Assembly: GCF_904846415.1 (NCBI RefSeq)
Contig: NZ_CAJHAR010000002.1
Coordinates: forward strand, 62,001-126,000
DNA from: Psychrobacter piscatorii
GTDB taxonomy: Bacteria; Pseudomonadota; Gammaproteobacteria; Pseudomonadales; Moraxellaceae
Length of the DNA stretch: 64,000 nucleotides
Direction: 5' to 3'
Part shown: positions 8,400 through 16,526 of the stretch, one piece after another
Numbering within the stretch: position 1 is the stretch's first letter
How the letters are laid out: the number at the start of each line of letters is the position of its first letter
Notes under the pieces: generated by a model
The model's input: the letters and a program-made list of their open reading frames with translations, nothing else
What the model was told of the DNA's origin: nothing
Databases searched by the model: none
Position numbers and translations under genes: made by a program

Positions 8400-9692
8400 A
8401 TGTTAAATAAGCAACACCGTACGAGCATCACCCTACCTCGCGGCACCCTTGATCTGACCTATCAGACCAACTCAGCAACTAAAAAAAATAGCTTGAAACA
8501 AAACGACAGTTATCAATTAGAAGACCTGCTTGGATTTGCTCAGCGCATTAACCCAAAACGGGCGTTTTTGTTTGTCTCAAAAGTATTGGGGCGTCATATT
8601 CCCGTGGCACCCAGCACGATGCGAAGTACGTTTACTGATTTAGCCAATTTAGTTCCTAGCGATTTGCCTGAGCCAGTTTTAGTCATTGGTATGGCAGAGA
8701 CAGCAGTGGGTCTATCCGCTGGCGTGCATCAAGCGCTACAAACACGTTATCCAAACGCGTTACTGCTAAACTCTACTCGTCATGCTCAACATAGTGACAA
8801 TAACTCCGAAGCGTTACTAACAACGTTTAATGAAGATCACAGTCATGCCAGCCAGCATTTAATTTATCAAAGTACAGACATTACCACACAAGCACAGCTA
8901 CTCGCTAGCAAAACGCTAATCATGGTCGATGATGAAGCATCAACCGGCAATACTTGTGTCAATGTCGTCACTGCCTTACGTGATGCAGGACTCACTCATT
9001 TAGAGCAAGTACATCTAACGACTCTGGTTGATTGGTCATTGGATCAAGAAAATACAAACCAGCAGACAGATAACGCTAAGCCTGAGCGTATGGCAGATCG
9101 TTTAACTGGTATCGAGTTTCATCGCCATCACTTACTGTCTGGTGCATGGGAATGGACAGACGCGCCCAACCCAGAACCCATCACCATGCCATCGGTTGAT
9201 ACTACTGCCGCTGGTAGTCAAGCGCTTGGATTTACCGGCAACTGGGGACGTTTTCCCACATTAAATAGCACAGATGGGTTTGACAATTACCTATCAAACT
9301 TTCAGGCTGTATTTACGCGTTTTAATGATCAAGACAGCTTTGATGTGACTCAATTACCCAAAAAAATCTTGGTGTTGGGTAGCAATGAGTTTGTTTGGTT
9401 GCCGTTTTTATTGGCGGAATGGCTTGAAATAGAGTCTAAAAAACTGAGCGGAGATACAGCGTCCATGGTTAATTTTAGCGCATTAACCCGTTCACCGATT
9501 GCGCTTGGTGGCGCCATCACTACCATGCTGAGCTTTCATGATAATTATGGACTGGGTATGACCAACTTTGCTTATAATGTTGATCCTAACGAGTGGGACT
9601 TGATTGTGTTATGTGTGGAGACAGCTGCTGATAGCGTCGATGCTATGTGGCGCGGTTTGGATAATGTATTGGTGGTCAGTCCGACGCCTTAA
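8400..9692 (+). CDS. Phosphoribosyltransferase with TRSP domain (Ter module)
   Basis: 430 residues. The N-terminal half is a phosphoribosyltransferase domain with the PRPP-binding loop LIMVDDEASTGNT at about residues 173-185. The C-terminal half carries the signature Thr-Arg-Ser-Pro at residues 363-366 (FSALTRSPIALGGAI), which names the TRSP domain. In Ter systems this pair is proposed to transfer a phosphoribosyl group to a base-like substrate; the true substrate is unknown. AAAGGAA precedes the ATG. It lies 43 bp after the TerD-protease gene and 30 bp before the HAD gene, so co-transcription is likely. Confidence 0.85.
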   Translation: MLNKQHRTSITLPRGTLDLTYQTNSATKKNSLKQNDSYQLEDLLGFAQRINPKRAFLFVSKVLGRHIPVAPSTMRSTFTDLANLVPSDLPEPVLVIGMAETAVGLSAGVHQALQTRYPNALLLNSTRHAQHSDNNSEALLTTFNEDHSHASQHLIYQSTDITTQAQLLASKTLIMVDDEASTGNTCVNVVTALRDAGLTHLEQVHLTTLVDWSLDQENTNQQTDNAKPERMADRLTGIEFHRHHLLSGAWEWTDAPNPEPITMPSVDTTAAGSQALGFTGNWGRFPTLNSTDGFDNYLSNFQAVFTRFNDQDSFDVTQLPKKILVLGSNEFVWLPFLLAEWLEIESKKLSGDTASMVNFSALTRSPIALGGAITTMLSFHDNYGLGMTNFAYNVDPNEWDLIVLCVETAADSVDAMWRGLDNVLVVSPTP

Positions 9693-9722
9693 ATCATTCT
9701 TTCACCTTCATACTTCCTGTTT

Positions 9723-10553
9723 ATGGACGACGTCATGACTACCCCATTTTTCAAGCCCAATCCCAATGTTATCAAACCATATGCCTTAATGGATTTGGAC
9801 GATACACTTTTTCAAACCCAACGTAAAATCGACGCATGGGATTTGCCTACTGCTGAAACTGAAAACTTAGTATGTGCGACGGTTAATAAGCAGAACGAAC
9901 CACTCAGCTTTATGAGTCAGCGCCAAGCGACTTTTTTTAATTGGCTACTTAACAGCACTGAATTAATCGTAGTAACAGCACGTGACCGTAGTGAAATTAA
10001 GCGTGTAAAACTGCCTTTTGACAGTTGGCAAGTATTGACCCATGGTGCGATTATTTTAACGGCTGATGGGCAACTACTCAGCGAATGGCAACAACATATG
10101 TATAGTAAGCTTGCACCGTTGCAAGATAAGTTAAACCAACTGAGCGAGCTGTTTGCTAGTCATAGCAAAAGTAAGCAAAGCCAGTTGGTATTTACGCCGC
10201 ATGTCGATAGCTTTAACAGTGATTCTATCGATAAAGAATTAATCATTTATCTGGCCATCAAACACGCGCAAAAAGACCATCAAGCGTTAATAGATTTGGC
10301 CAAAAAACTGCCCACGTTAATACGCGATTTTGAGCAAGATTTTTATGTGCATGTCAATGCCAATAATCTAGCGATATTACCGCATGTGGTACACAAGCGT
10401 CATGCCGTACAGTTTTTATTAGACAATCATTTAGATCATCAGCGTCCCAGTTTTGGTTTTGGTGATAGCTTAGCAGATTTGCCTTTTCTGCAACTGCTTG
10501 ACTGGTACGGTATGCCAAGCCGCGGTCAGATGCATGAGCAATATCAGTCTTAG
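9723..10553 (+). CDS. HAD-superfamily phosphatase (Ter module)
   Basis: 276 residues with HAD motifs: I, the nucleophile MDLDDTLFQTQ; II, VVTARD; and IV, FGFGDSLADLPFL. This is a Mg-dependent phosphohydrolase, probably removing a phosphate from an intermediate made by the neighbouring phosphoribosyltransferase and ATP-grasp enzymes. Two ATGs (9723 and 9735) are possible and neither has a clear Shine-Dalgarno; the first is given. The following 138-bp gap holds interleaved inverted repeats (for example TTTTTTGGGCT at 10566 and AGCCCAAAAA at 10638) but no clear terminator. Confidence 0.85.
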   Translation: MDDVMTTPFFKPNPNVIKPYALMDLDDTLFQTQRKIDAWDLPTAETENLVCATVNKQNEPLSFMSQRQATFFNWLLNSTELIVVTARDRSEIKRVKLPFDSWQVLTHGAIILTADGQLLSEWQQHMYSKLAPLQDKLNQLSELFASHSKSKQSQLVFTPHVDSFNSDSIDKELIIYLAIKHAQKDHQALIDLAKKLPTLIRDFEQDFYVHVNANNLAILPHVVHKRHAVQFLLDNHLDHQRPSFGFGDSLADLPFLQLLDWYGMPSRGQMHEQYQS

Positions 10554-10691
10554 CCATCTGTTTAATTTTTTGGGCTAAGTCGTCAGGCTAAGCTATCTTT
10601 TTCAACCATTAGCCTAAAAAGTTAGTCCAGAAAATCAGCCCAAAAATAGACACATAACCTCATTATCATTACGAGTACCACTATTCATATT

Positions 10692-11873
10692 ATGACTTTA
10701 CCTAACATACAGGCCCATAGAGCCAATCTAAACAATTACGGCTCAGGTAGCTACCTTACCAGTGATGTGACGGTCCTACTCGATATTGTCGATAAAGACG
10801 CTGTTGCCGATGTGCCTGTCAGTCAAAAAGAAGCACTTATTCAAAGTGGGCAGCGTCACTACTCTGATATGTTGACCTTGGAGCAAGCACCTACCGCGAT
10901 GCATGAGCAGCTATACAGTCAAGCGCTAGCGCAAGGTGGTGAGAGAGCCGCAACTGATATCGCACGCTTAGCGCATACCCTACATGATGTCTTTCAGCAT
11001 AATGTCAGTGACGAGCATCCGCTGGTCTTGGTGAGTTTGGTACGGGCAGGTCTGCCGATTGGCGTGCTATTGCAGCGCGCATTGTCTGACACAGATAGTA
11101 GTTACCACTTACCAAGCAAGCATTATGGCATCAGCATCATTCGTGATCGCGGGCTTGATCCCGTGGCGCTGCAAATACTGCTGGACGCTTATCCAAGCAG
11201 TCCGATTGTATTTGTCGATGGCTGGACAGGTAAAGGTGCGATCTATAAGGAGCTGGCTCGTAGCTTAGAGACATTTAGCGATACGGCTCATCCTAGCTTT
11301 GCCAATATTTTTCATCAAGGTGCTGACGTCATTCCGCTACTGACTCTTGCCGATCCAGCAGGCGTCGCTTGGCTCGCCGCTAGTGAGGAAGATTGGTTGA
11401 TTCCGTCGGGTTTGTTAAATAGCACTGTATCAGGGCTGATTTCACGTAGCTTATACACCGAGCCGCAATCAGGTCTTCATCGCAGTGTCTTCTATGAAGA
11501 TTTGATAGAGGCAGATCATAGCTTGGCATTTATTGATCATGTTGATGCAGTAAGACACTCACTGACTACGCCACCAGAGTGTTTGCCGACCTATCAGCAG
11601 CCGCGTTACCAGACGGCAGCATTGATAGATACGCTCGCAGCAGACTATGACATTACCAATCGCAACCGTATCAAGCCAACTATCGCCGAGGCGACGCGCG
11701 CTATATTGCGCCGTGATCCCGAGCGTATATTGCTCGCGACCGCCGAACATCCCGATACCATACTACTGCGTCATTTATGTGCGCAACGAGGCATCACTAT
11801 TGATGTATTAGGTGATAAAATACTGCCTTATCAAGCCATCACCCTTATCAAGCAACGAGCCAAAGACAGTTAA
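10692..11873 (+). CDS. StiP family protein with C-terminal PELOTA-like domain
   Basis: 393 residues. The N-terminal part (about 1-270) matches the StiP/PRTase_1 family of Ter biosynthetic operons. Databases name it a cysteine protease, yet the visible loop VFVDGWTGKGAI resembles a PRPP- or phosphate-binding loop and I see no obvious protease triad. The C-terminal 75 residues (TIAEATRAILRRDPERILLATAEHPD, then GDKILPYQAI) fit the PELOTA-like RNA-binding domain known at this position. No good Shine-Dalgarno precedes the ATG. It is the fifth gene of the plus-strand module; its biochemical role is uncertain. Confidence 0.75.
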   Translation: MTLPNIQAHRANLNNYGSGSYLTSDVTVLLDIVDKDAVADVPVSQKEALIQSGQRHYSDMLTLEQAPTAMHEQLYSQALAQGGERAATDIARLAHTLHDVFQHNVSDEHPLVLVSLVRAGLPIGVLLQRALSDTDSSYHLPSKHYGISIIRDRGLDPVALQILLDAYPSSPIVFVDGWTGKGAIYKELARSLETFSDTAHPSFANIFHQGADVIPLLTLADPAGVAWLAASEEDWLIPSGLLNSTVSGLISRSLYTEPQSGLHRSVFYEDLIEADHSLAFIDHVDAVRHSLTTPPECLPTYQQPRYQTAALIDTLAADYDITNRNRIKPTIAEATRAILRRDPERILLATAEHPDTILLRHLCAQRGITIDVLGDKILPYQAITLIKQRAKDS

Positions 11874-11930
11874 TGCTTTTGGCATGAGCACCACTAGCGT
11901 GATTGAACGCTTGCCCTTTACACTTTATTT

Positions 11931-13007
11931 ATGATGCCAATTATGTCAGATATACAATACAACGAATCAGAGCTTTATCAGGATACTCAGTCTTATGCGC
12001 ATCTGATTACTGAGCGTCATGCGATGGTCAGACCGCACACACATCACCCATACCAGCTGGGTGCTAGCCTATATATGCCTGCCACTCGCCAAGACATCTG
12101 GCAAGTGATTAAGCGTGACAAGCTACCAACGATCAATAGTATTATTATTTGTTTAGAAGATGCCGTCAGTCATGAGGATGTGGAGTTGGCGCTTGAGCGT
12201 TTGCGCACGCTGCTGAGTACTTGGGCTGAGCACGTCAATAGCATCAATGATCCATCCCGAGCCGCTGCTATTCATGCACAGCATCCAACGCGTCCATTGG
12301 TCTTTATACGTCCGCGTAGCCCGATGATGCTACAGCAATTGGCTGACTATGCGCATATTGATCTCATTGATGGTTTTGTCATGCCAAAGGTCGATATGTA
12401 TAGCTTATCCAATTGGCGCATGGCTTGTCAGAATCTTAGCGTTGACCATCTGCTGATGCCAACGCTTGAAACAGCTGCCTTATTCAATCCGCATCATAAT
12501 CAAGAGCTGGCGATTGCCTTTAAAGAAGCTTTTAGTCAGCCAGTGTTTGCGCTACGTATCGGTGGTAATGACTTATTTGCTGCGCTGCGCTTGCGTCGTC
12601 CAAAGAATAGCATTGTCTATGATACGCCTATCGGCACCCTTGCCTATCAGCTGCTTGGCTGCTTTGTACCGCATGGCTTTTATCTGACAGCGCCAGTATT
12701 TGAATACTTGGACCAGCCAACGCTTTTTATGCAGGAGCTAAACCGCGATGTCAGTTTGGGACTGGTAGGCAAAACCGTCATTCACCCAAGCCAAATTGCA
12801 CTCGTGCAACAAGCCTACTGTGTACCGTTAAGCAAATTGGATGAAGCGCAAGCAATTCTGCACTCTGAGGCCAAGGCTGTGTTTAAGTACAACAACACCA
12901 TGCTAGAACCTGCAACCCATCGTGCATGGGCAACCGAAATCGTCAATCGTGCAGAAGCTTTTGGTACCATTGATGATGGTCACAGCCAATACAGCTCACG
13001 AATGTAA
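11931..13007 (+). CDS. HpcH/HpaI aldolase / CitE-like lyase (Ter module)
   Basis: 358 residues of the CitE/HpcH TIM-barrel lyase superfamily, Mg-dependent enzymes cleaving or forming C-C bonds with CoA-thioester or pyruvate-type substrates. Visible elements are IIICLEDAV with its metal-binding acidic pair, LVFIRPRSP, DGFVMPKVD, LMPTLET, RIGGNDL and the terminal GLVGKTVIHPSQI. It is the last gene of the Ter biosynthetic run and is followed by a strong terminator. Three in-frame ATGs (11931, 11934, 11943) compete and none has a convincing Shine-Dalgarno; the first is given. The substrate cannot be told from sequence. Confidence 0.85.
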   Translation: MMPIMSDIQYNESELYQDTQSYAHLITERHAMVRPHTHHPYQLGASLYMPATRQDIWQVIKRDKLPTINSIIICLEDAVSHEDVELALERLRTLLSTWAEHVNSINDPSRAAAIHAQHPTRPLVFIRPRSPMMLQQLADYAHIDLIDGFVMPKVDMYSLSNWRMACQNLSVDHLLMPTLETAALFNPHHNQELAIAFKEAFSQPVFALRIGGNDLFAALRLRRPKNSIVYDTPIGTLAYQLLGCFVPHGFYLTAPVFEYLDQPTLFMQELNRDVSLGLVGKTVIHPSQIALVQQAYCVPLSKLDEAQAILHSEAKAVFKYNNTMLEPATHRAWATEIVNRAEAFGTIDDGHSQYSSRM

Positions 13008-13037
13008 TCGTTAACTATGTGATACCTCAATACGATG

Positions 13038-13075
13038 CAAAAAGCCGCTACCTTTTATTAATAGCGGCTTTTTTA
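13038..13075. terminator. Bidirectional terminator ending the Ter module
   Basis: AAAAGCCGCTA (13040-13050) pairs with TAGCGGCTTTT (13062-13072), with A-run and T-run flanks. It lies between convergent genes. Confidence 0.85.
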
Positions 13076-13140
13076 TGTATTTTTATAGATTACTGCTTAA
13101 ACAACCTGACAATACAAAACCTTTCATTAACCGCTAAATA

Positions 13141-13953
13141 TTACACGCAGTTTTCCAAAAACTGACTGAGCACTCGGTTCACTTGATCAGGCTCTTCCAC
13201 TGTCGACGTATGGCCAGCGCCTTTAATAATAGCAAGCTTCGACCCAGCAATAGCAAAATGCATACGCTCAGACTTTGCATAAGGCGTTGCGGCATCCTCA
13301 TCACCCATGACGATAAGTGTCGGTGTCGTGATATTACCCAATTGCTCATAAGTGCCAGTGCGATCGATGACACCCATTGTTGCCTTAACGACACCGTCCT
13401 TGCGATTACTTTGTAGCATCGTCAGCCACTGTTTGCGCTCAGATTTGCGTAGCTTATCTGCCAAAAAAGTACTGCCAAACATAATCGGCATGACTTTATT
13501 GCTCACGCGCTTCATACCAAGCCAGCGAATGGCTTTGACTAACTTACGATACTGCGGGACGTTTTTTGGATCTTCAGGGTCGGCTGACGTCTCAAGCAGC
13601 GTTAATGATAGCAGCAAATCCGGTCGCTTAAGCGCAATACGTTGAGCGACAAATCCGCCCATGGATAACCCAACAAAATGACATTTAGCAATAGCGAGTG
13701 CGTCAAGTAGCCCTAGCGTATCTTCGGTCAACGTCTCCATATCATAGCCTGATTTGGTAATCTGTGACTGACCCTGCCCTCGAAAATCAAACGCAATGCA
13801 GCGATAATCCGTTTGAAAATATTCTACCTGCTTATCATACATCTGCGAGCTCCACAGCAAGCCATGGGCAAATACGATAACGGGTTTTTGCGTGTCATTT
13901 GGCGCACTGTCTTCATAATAGATATCGACATCGTTGACTTTTATCGTTGGCAT
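13141..13953 (-). CDS. Alpha/beta hydrolase
   Basis: 270 residues of the alpha/beta-hydrolase fold. The oxyanion region FAHGLLWSSQMY, nucleophile elbow GLSMGGF, acid in MGDEDAATP and histidine in GAGHTSTVEEP give a full Ser-Asp-His triad. The family includes esterases and 3-oxoadipate enol-lactonase-like enzymes; the substrate is not predictable here. A GTG two codons upstream (13959) is possible, but AAGGAAG is best placed for the ATG at 13953. It is a single gene converging on the Ter terminator. Confidence 0.85.
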   Translation of the reverse strand: MPTIKVNDVDIYYEDSAPNDTQKPVIVFAHGLLWSSQMYDKQVEYFQTDYRCIAFDFRGQGQSQITKSGYDMETLTEDTLGLLDALAIAKCHFVGLSMGGFVAQRIALKRPDLLLSLTLLETSADPEDPKNVPQYRKLVKAIRWLGMKRVSNKVMPIMFGSTFLADKLRKSERKQWLTMLQSNRKDGVVKATMGVIDRTGTYEQLGNITTPTLIVMGDEDAATPYAKSERMHFAIAGSKLAIIKGAGHTSTVEEPDQVNRVLSQFLENCV

Positions 13954-14325
13954 AATCACTTCCTTGTTTGGTGAAAACTTTGATTAATCATTTGAGCGGC
14001 GCATGACCTAACGCGCTACCTGCATAGTAGCATAATCTATTAATAAGTCAGGAAGTCACCTTTTTATGAACCATGCGTCTTATCTATATCTTATTCATAC
14101 ACTCTTTTTGTTCATACAGACATGACAGTTTGTACGAGTAACTCAAAGAGCTAACCGCCATGTAGATGTGTCTTAAGCGCCCACAAAACCCGCTTTTATA
14201 ATGCGCGCAAGCTGCTATAGTAATCAGCATTGCGTTATTTATTACAACCATTTTGTACCAATAACTCTTATACAGATACTCAAAATCGCCACTTAAAACA
14301 GTCATTGAAAATAAGGAAATCGCAG
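13954..14325. other. Divergent intergenic region, no gene seen
   Basis: 372 bp between the divergent hydrolase and enoyl-CoA hydratase genes, presumably holding both promoters. I see no RNA gene, relic or convincing ORF. The frame upstream of the hydratase start is open from 14230 but has no family similarity. Confidence 0.5.
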
Positions 14326-15123
14326 ATGTCACAGCCTATCGTTGATTATCAAGTGAATAATCACATTGCCACCATTACGTTTAACGATCCAAAAAGCCTA
14401 AATGCGTTTGGCACGCCCTTAAAAAACAACGTGTTAATAGCGCTAGATAAAGCAGCGGCTGATGATCAAGTACGAGTCATTATCTTGCAAGGCGCTGGTG
14501 GTAATTTTTCAAGTGGCGGCGATATTAAAGAGATGTTATCTGAAGGACTGGACAAAGACGTCATCTCAACTAAATTAAGAGGTATGGTAGAAGGCGCCGG
14601 CGAAGTCAGCTTAAAGCTACGTAATGTCCATAAACCAATCATTGCCAAATTAGAAGGTGCCGTGGCAGGGGCTGGCATGAACTTGGCACTTACTTGTGAT
14701 TTCCGTATCGCAGCGGACAATGCAAAGTTTGTCCAAGCCTTTGTTAATATTGGTTTAGTGCCAGATGCAGGCGGTATTTATTTATTGAATCAGTTGGTTG
14801 GTACAGCAAAAGCCACTGAGCTTGTGATGCTGGGTGATAAGCTAAAAGCAGAAGATATGGCGCGCTTAAATCTGGTAAACAACGTAGTCAGTGCTGACGA
14901 GCTAGATGCCACCGTACAAGCATTGGCGCTACGCTTGAGCCAACTACCAGGTAAAGCCCTAGCTGCTATGAAAGAGAGCTTCAATGTACATGCGTTTGCT
15001 GGGTTAAGCGATGCGCTAGATACGGAAGTAGAACAGCAAACGGTTATGGCAAAAACCGATGACTTTATCGAAGGTGTTAGCGCCTTTATCGAAAAGCGTA
15101 AGCCTGTCTATCAAGGTAAATAA
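14326..15123 (+). CDS. Enoyl-CoA hydratase/isomerase family protein
   Basis: 265 residues of the crotonase superfamily. The oxyanion-hole loops are visible as NFSSGGDIKEM (about 60-70) and GAVAGAGMNLALTCDFRIA (about 108-126), then LVPDAGGIYLLNQLVG. The acyl-CoA substrate cannot be assigned. The frame opens at 14230, but the ATG at 14326 has AAGGAA and starts the recognisable fold, so it is chosen. It is a single gene with a terminator shared with the convergent PACE gene. Confidence 0.88.
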   Translation: MSQPIVDYQVNNHIATITFNDPKSLNAFGTPLKNNVLIALDKAAADDQVRVIILQGAGGNFSSGGDIKEMLSEGLDKDVISTKLRGMVEGAGEVSLKLRNVHKPIIAKLEGAVAGAGMNLALTCDFRIAADNAKFVQAFVNIGLVPDAGGIYLLNQLVGTAKATELVMLGDKLKAEDMARLNLVNNVVSADELDATVQALALRLSQLPGKALAAMKESFNVHAFAGLSDALDTEVEQQTVMAKTDDFIEGVSAFIEKRKPVYQGK

Positions 15124-15198
15124 CTGGGTAGTAGGCTGGTTGATTTGACGGCTAAATGTATTCCTAACCAGATAAAGCATATTGACAACATCAAAAAA

Positions 15199-15226
15199 AG
15201 GGCTGCCAGTACGGTAGCCCTCTTTT
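15199..15226. terminator. Bidirectional terminator between hydratase and PACE genes
   Basis: AGGGCTGCC (15199-15207) and GGTAGCCCT (15213-15221) form a stem with an A-run before and TCTTTT after. Confidence 0.8.
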
Positions 15227-15241
15227 CGTTTATGTCTACGG

Positions 15242-15685
15242 TTAAGAAGCAGACGCTGACTTATATTGATACGGTAAAGTAAATATCTTGTCAAAAATAA
15301 AGGTAAATACGAAATTATAAATTAAGAAAAACACCAGTAAGGCGGCTTCCATCATAAACGCTTGCAGCAAGCCAACGTGATACCAGATCATGTATATTGG
15401 TAAGCAGATCAAAACCAAACCGACTTCAAATATAAAGGCATGAACACTACGAATAAGCAGCGTACGCTCTGCTATTTGCCTGCGCTCCTCCCAAGTCTCA
15501 AAAGCGGTGTTGTATACAAAGTTCCAAATGATGGCAGCCAGAGAGACCATCATCGCGACAGGTAGAGAATCCGATGCATCACTATTGCTGAGTTTCATTA
15601 ATACAAAGGTAGAAGAGATAATTGCGACAATCTCGAAAACAATCACATAGACAATACGACGTTTGAACGGTGATAACGTAATCAT
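15242..15685 (-). CDS. PACE family multidrug/biocide efflux transporter
   Basis: 147 residues with four predicted membrane helices in two similar halves, the layout of PACE (AceI-type, bacterial transmembrane pair) exporters that use the proton gradient to expel chlorhexidine-like biocides or short diamines. The glutamate expected in helix 1 is visible in YVIVFEIVAI. WNFVYNTAFETWE and RSVHAFIFEVGLVL match the repeated-half signatures. A TTG-started extension to 15733 is possible, but the ATG at 15685 with TTGGAG upstream gives the usual family length (about 144). Confidence 0.88.
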   Translation of the reverse strand: MITLSPFKRRIVYVIVFEIVAIISSTFVLMKLSNSDASDSLPVAMMVSLAAIIWNFVYNTAFETWEERRQIAERTLLIRSVHAFIFEVGLVLICLPIYMIWYHVGLLQAFMMEAALLVFFLIYNFVFTFIFDKIFTLPYQYKSASAS

Positions 15686-15890
15686 CAACCAAGACTCCAA
15701 AGCACCTATTTTTAAGAAAAAAGTGCGTATCAAAGTATCGGTCCGTCCCGAGATAGAAAAGATAAAGGAAGTGCAGAGCCACGGTTTCCGCCTGCCCCTA
15801 TATTATACATAAGATGGCATAAAAAATCAGCCAGTACATTTATACAGACGTAAACAGATTTATCAAAAACCGACTTTATCCTAGGCCAGA

Positions 15891-16319
15891 CTATTTTGCT
15901 GGCGGGCCCCATTGATTGGTTTCAGGCTTAGTATCATTAGCACAAAATATAAGAAACACAATGCCGCCTATCAGTGGTATTAAGGATATTAAAAACCACC
16001 ATCCTGAGCGACCCGTATCATGTAACCTGCGAATACCAACAGCAATACTGGGTAAAGCAAGACCAAGCGCTACAACTATATAAACAGGCCCTGTTTCTGC
16101 GTCAAAAATAATTGCATCTATTATCATCGCAAAAATTGCCAAGATCATATATACCAAAGAAAAATACCAAAACTCTTTACGGCGTGCCCGACCAGAGAAA
16201 TTGACATAATTTCTCATACCTTTTTTAAACCAGTCAATGATGCCGTAATTTTCTTCAGCGCTATGATTGTTAGTCGTCGTAGTTCTGGGCAATGGGGGCG
16301 GGGTCGTTTTATTCAGCAT
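15891..16319 (-). CDS. DUF805 membrane protein
   Basis: 142 residues. A polar Thr/Pro-rich N-terminus (about 1-30) is followed by WFKKGMRNYVNFSGRARRKEFWYF, the DUF805 signature, and about three to four membrane helices. RRLHDTGRSGWWFLI is also typical. The function of DUF805 inner-membrane proteins is unknown. The start ATG has GGAAT about 10 bp upstream. It lies between PACE and acnB on the same strand but is separated from acnB by a terminator. Confidence 0.88.
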   Translation of the reverse strand: MLNKTTPPPLPRTTTTNNHSAEENYGIIDWFKKGMRNYVNFSGRARRKEFWYFSLVYMILAIFAMIIDAIIFDAETGPVYIVVALGLALPSIAVGIRRLHDTGRSGWWFLISLIPLIGGIVFLIFCANDTKPETNQWGPPAK

Positions 16320-16454
16320 ATTTTATATTCCATAAATGCTATCGCTAACAATATTTAGACGTAGCAGTTGCCATTTAAATTTCTCTATTAATAAAACTGA
16401 TTATAACACTCAATAAAAGTTTGCAAATGCTTATTCATATTTTTATTTCATAAC

Positions 16455-16487
16455 AAAAAACCCCGCATCATCACGATACGGGGTTTT
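16455..16487 (-). terminator. Terminator of acnB
   Basis: ACCCCG (16460-16465) pairs with CGGGGT (16479-16484), extended by the flanking A- and T-runs. The minus strand ends in a run of six T. Confidence 0.88.
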
Positions 16488-16526
16488 TACTTATTCAAAA
16501 ACGTTTAATTTAAGTGTCAACCAAGA

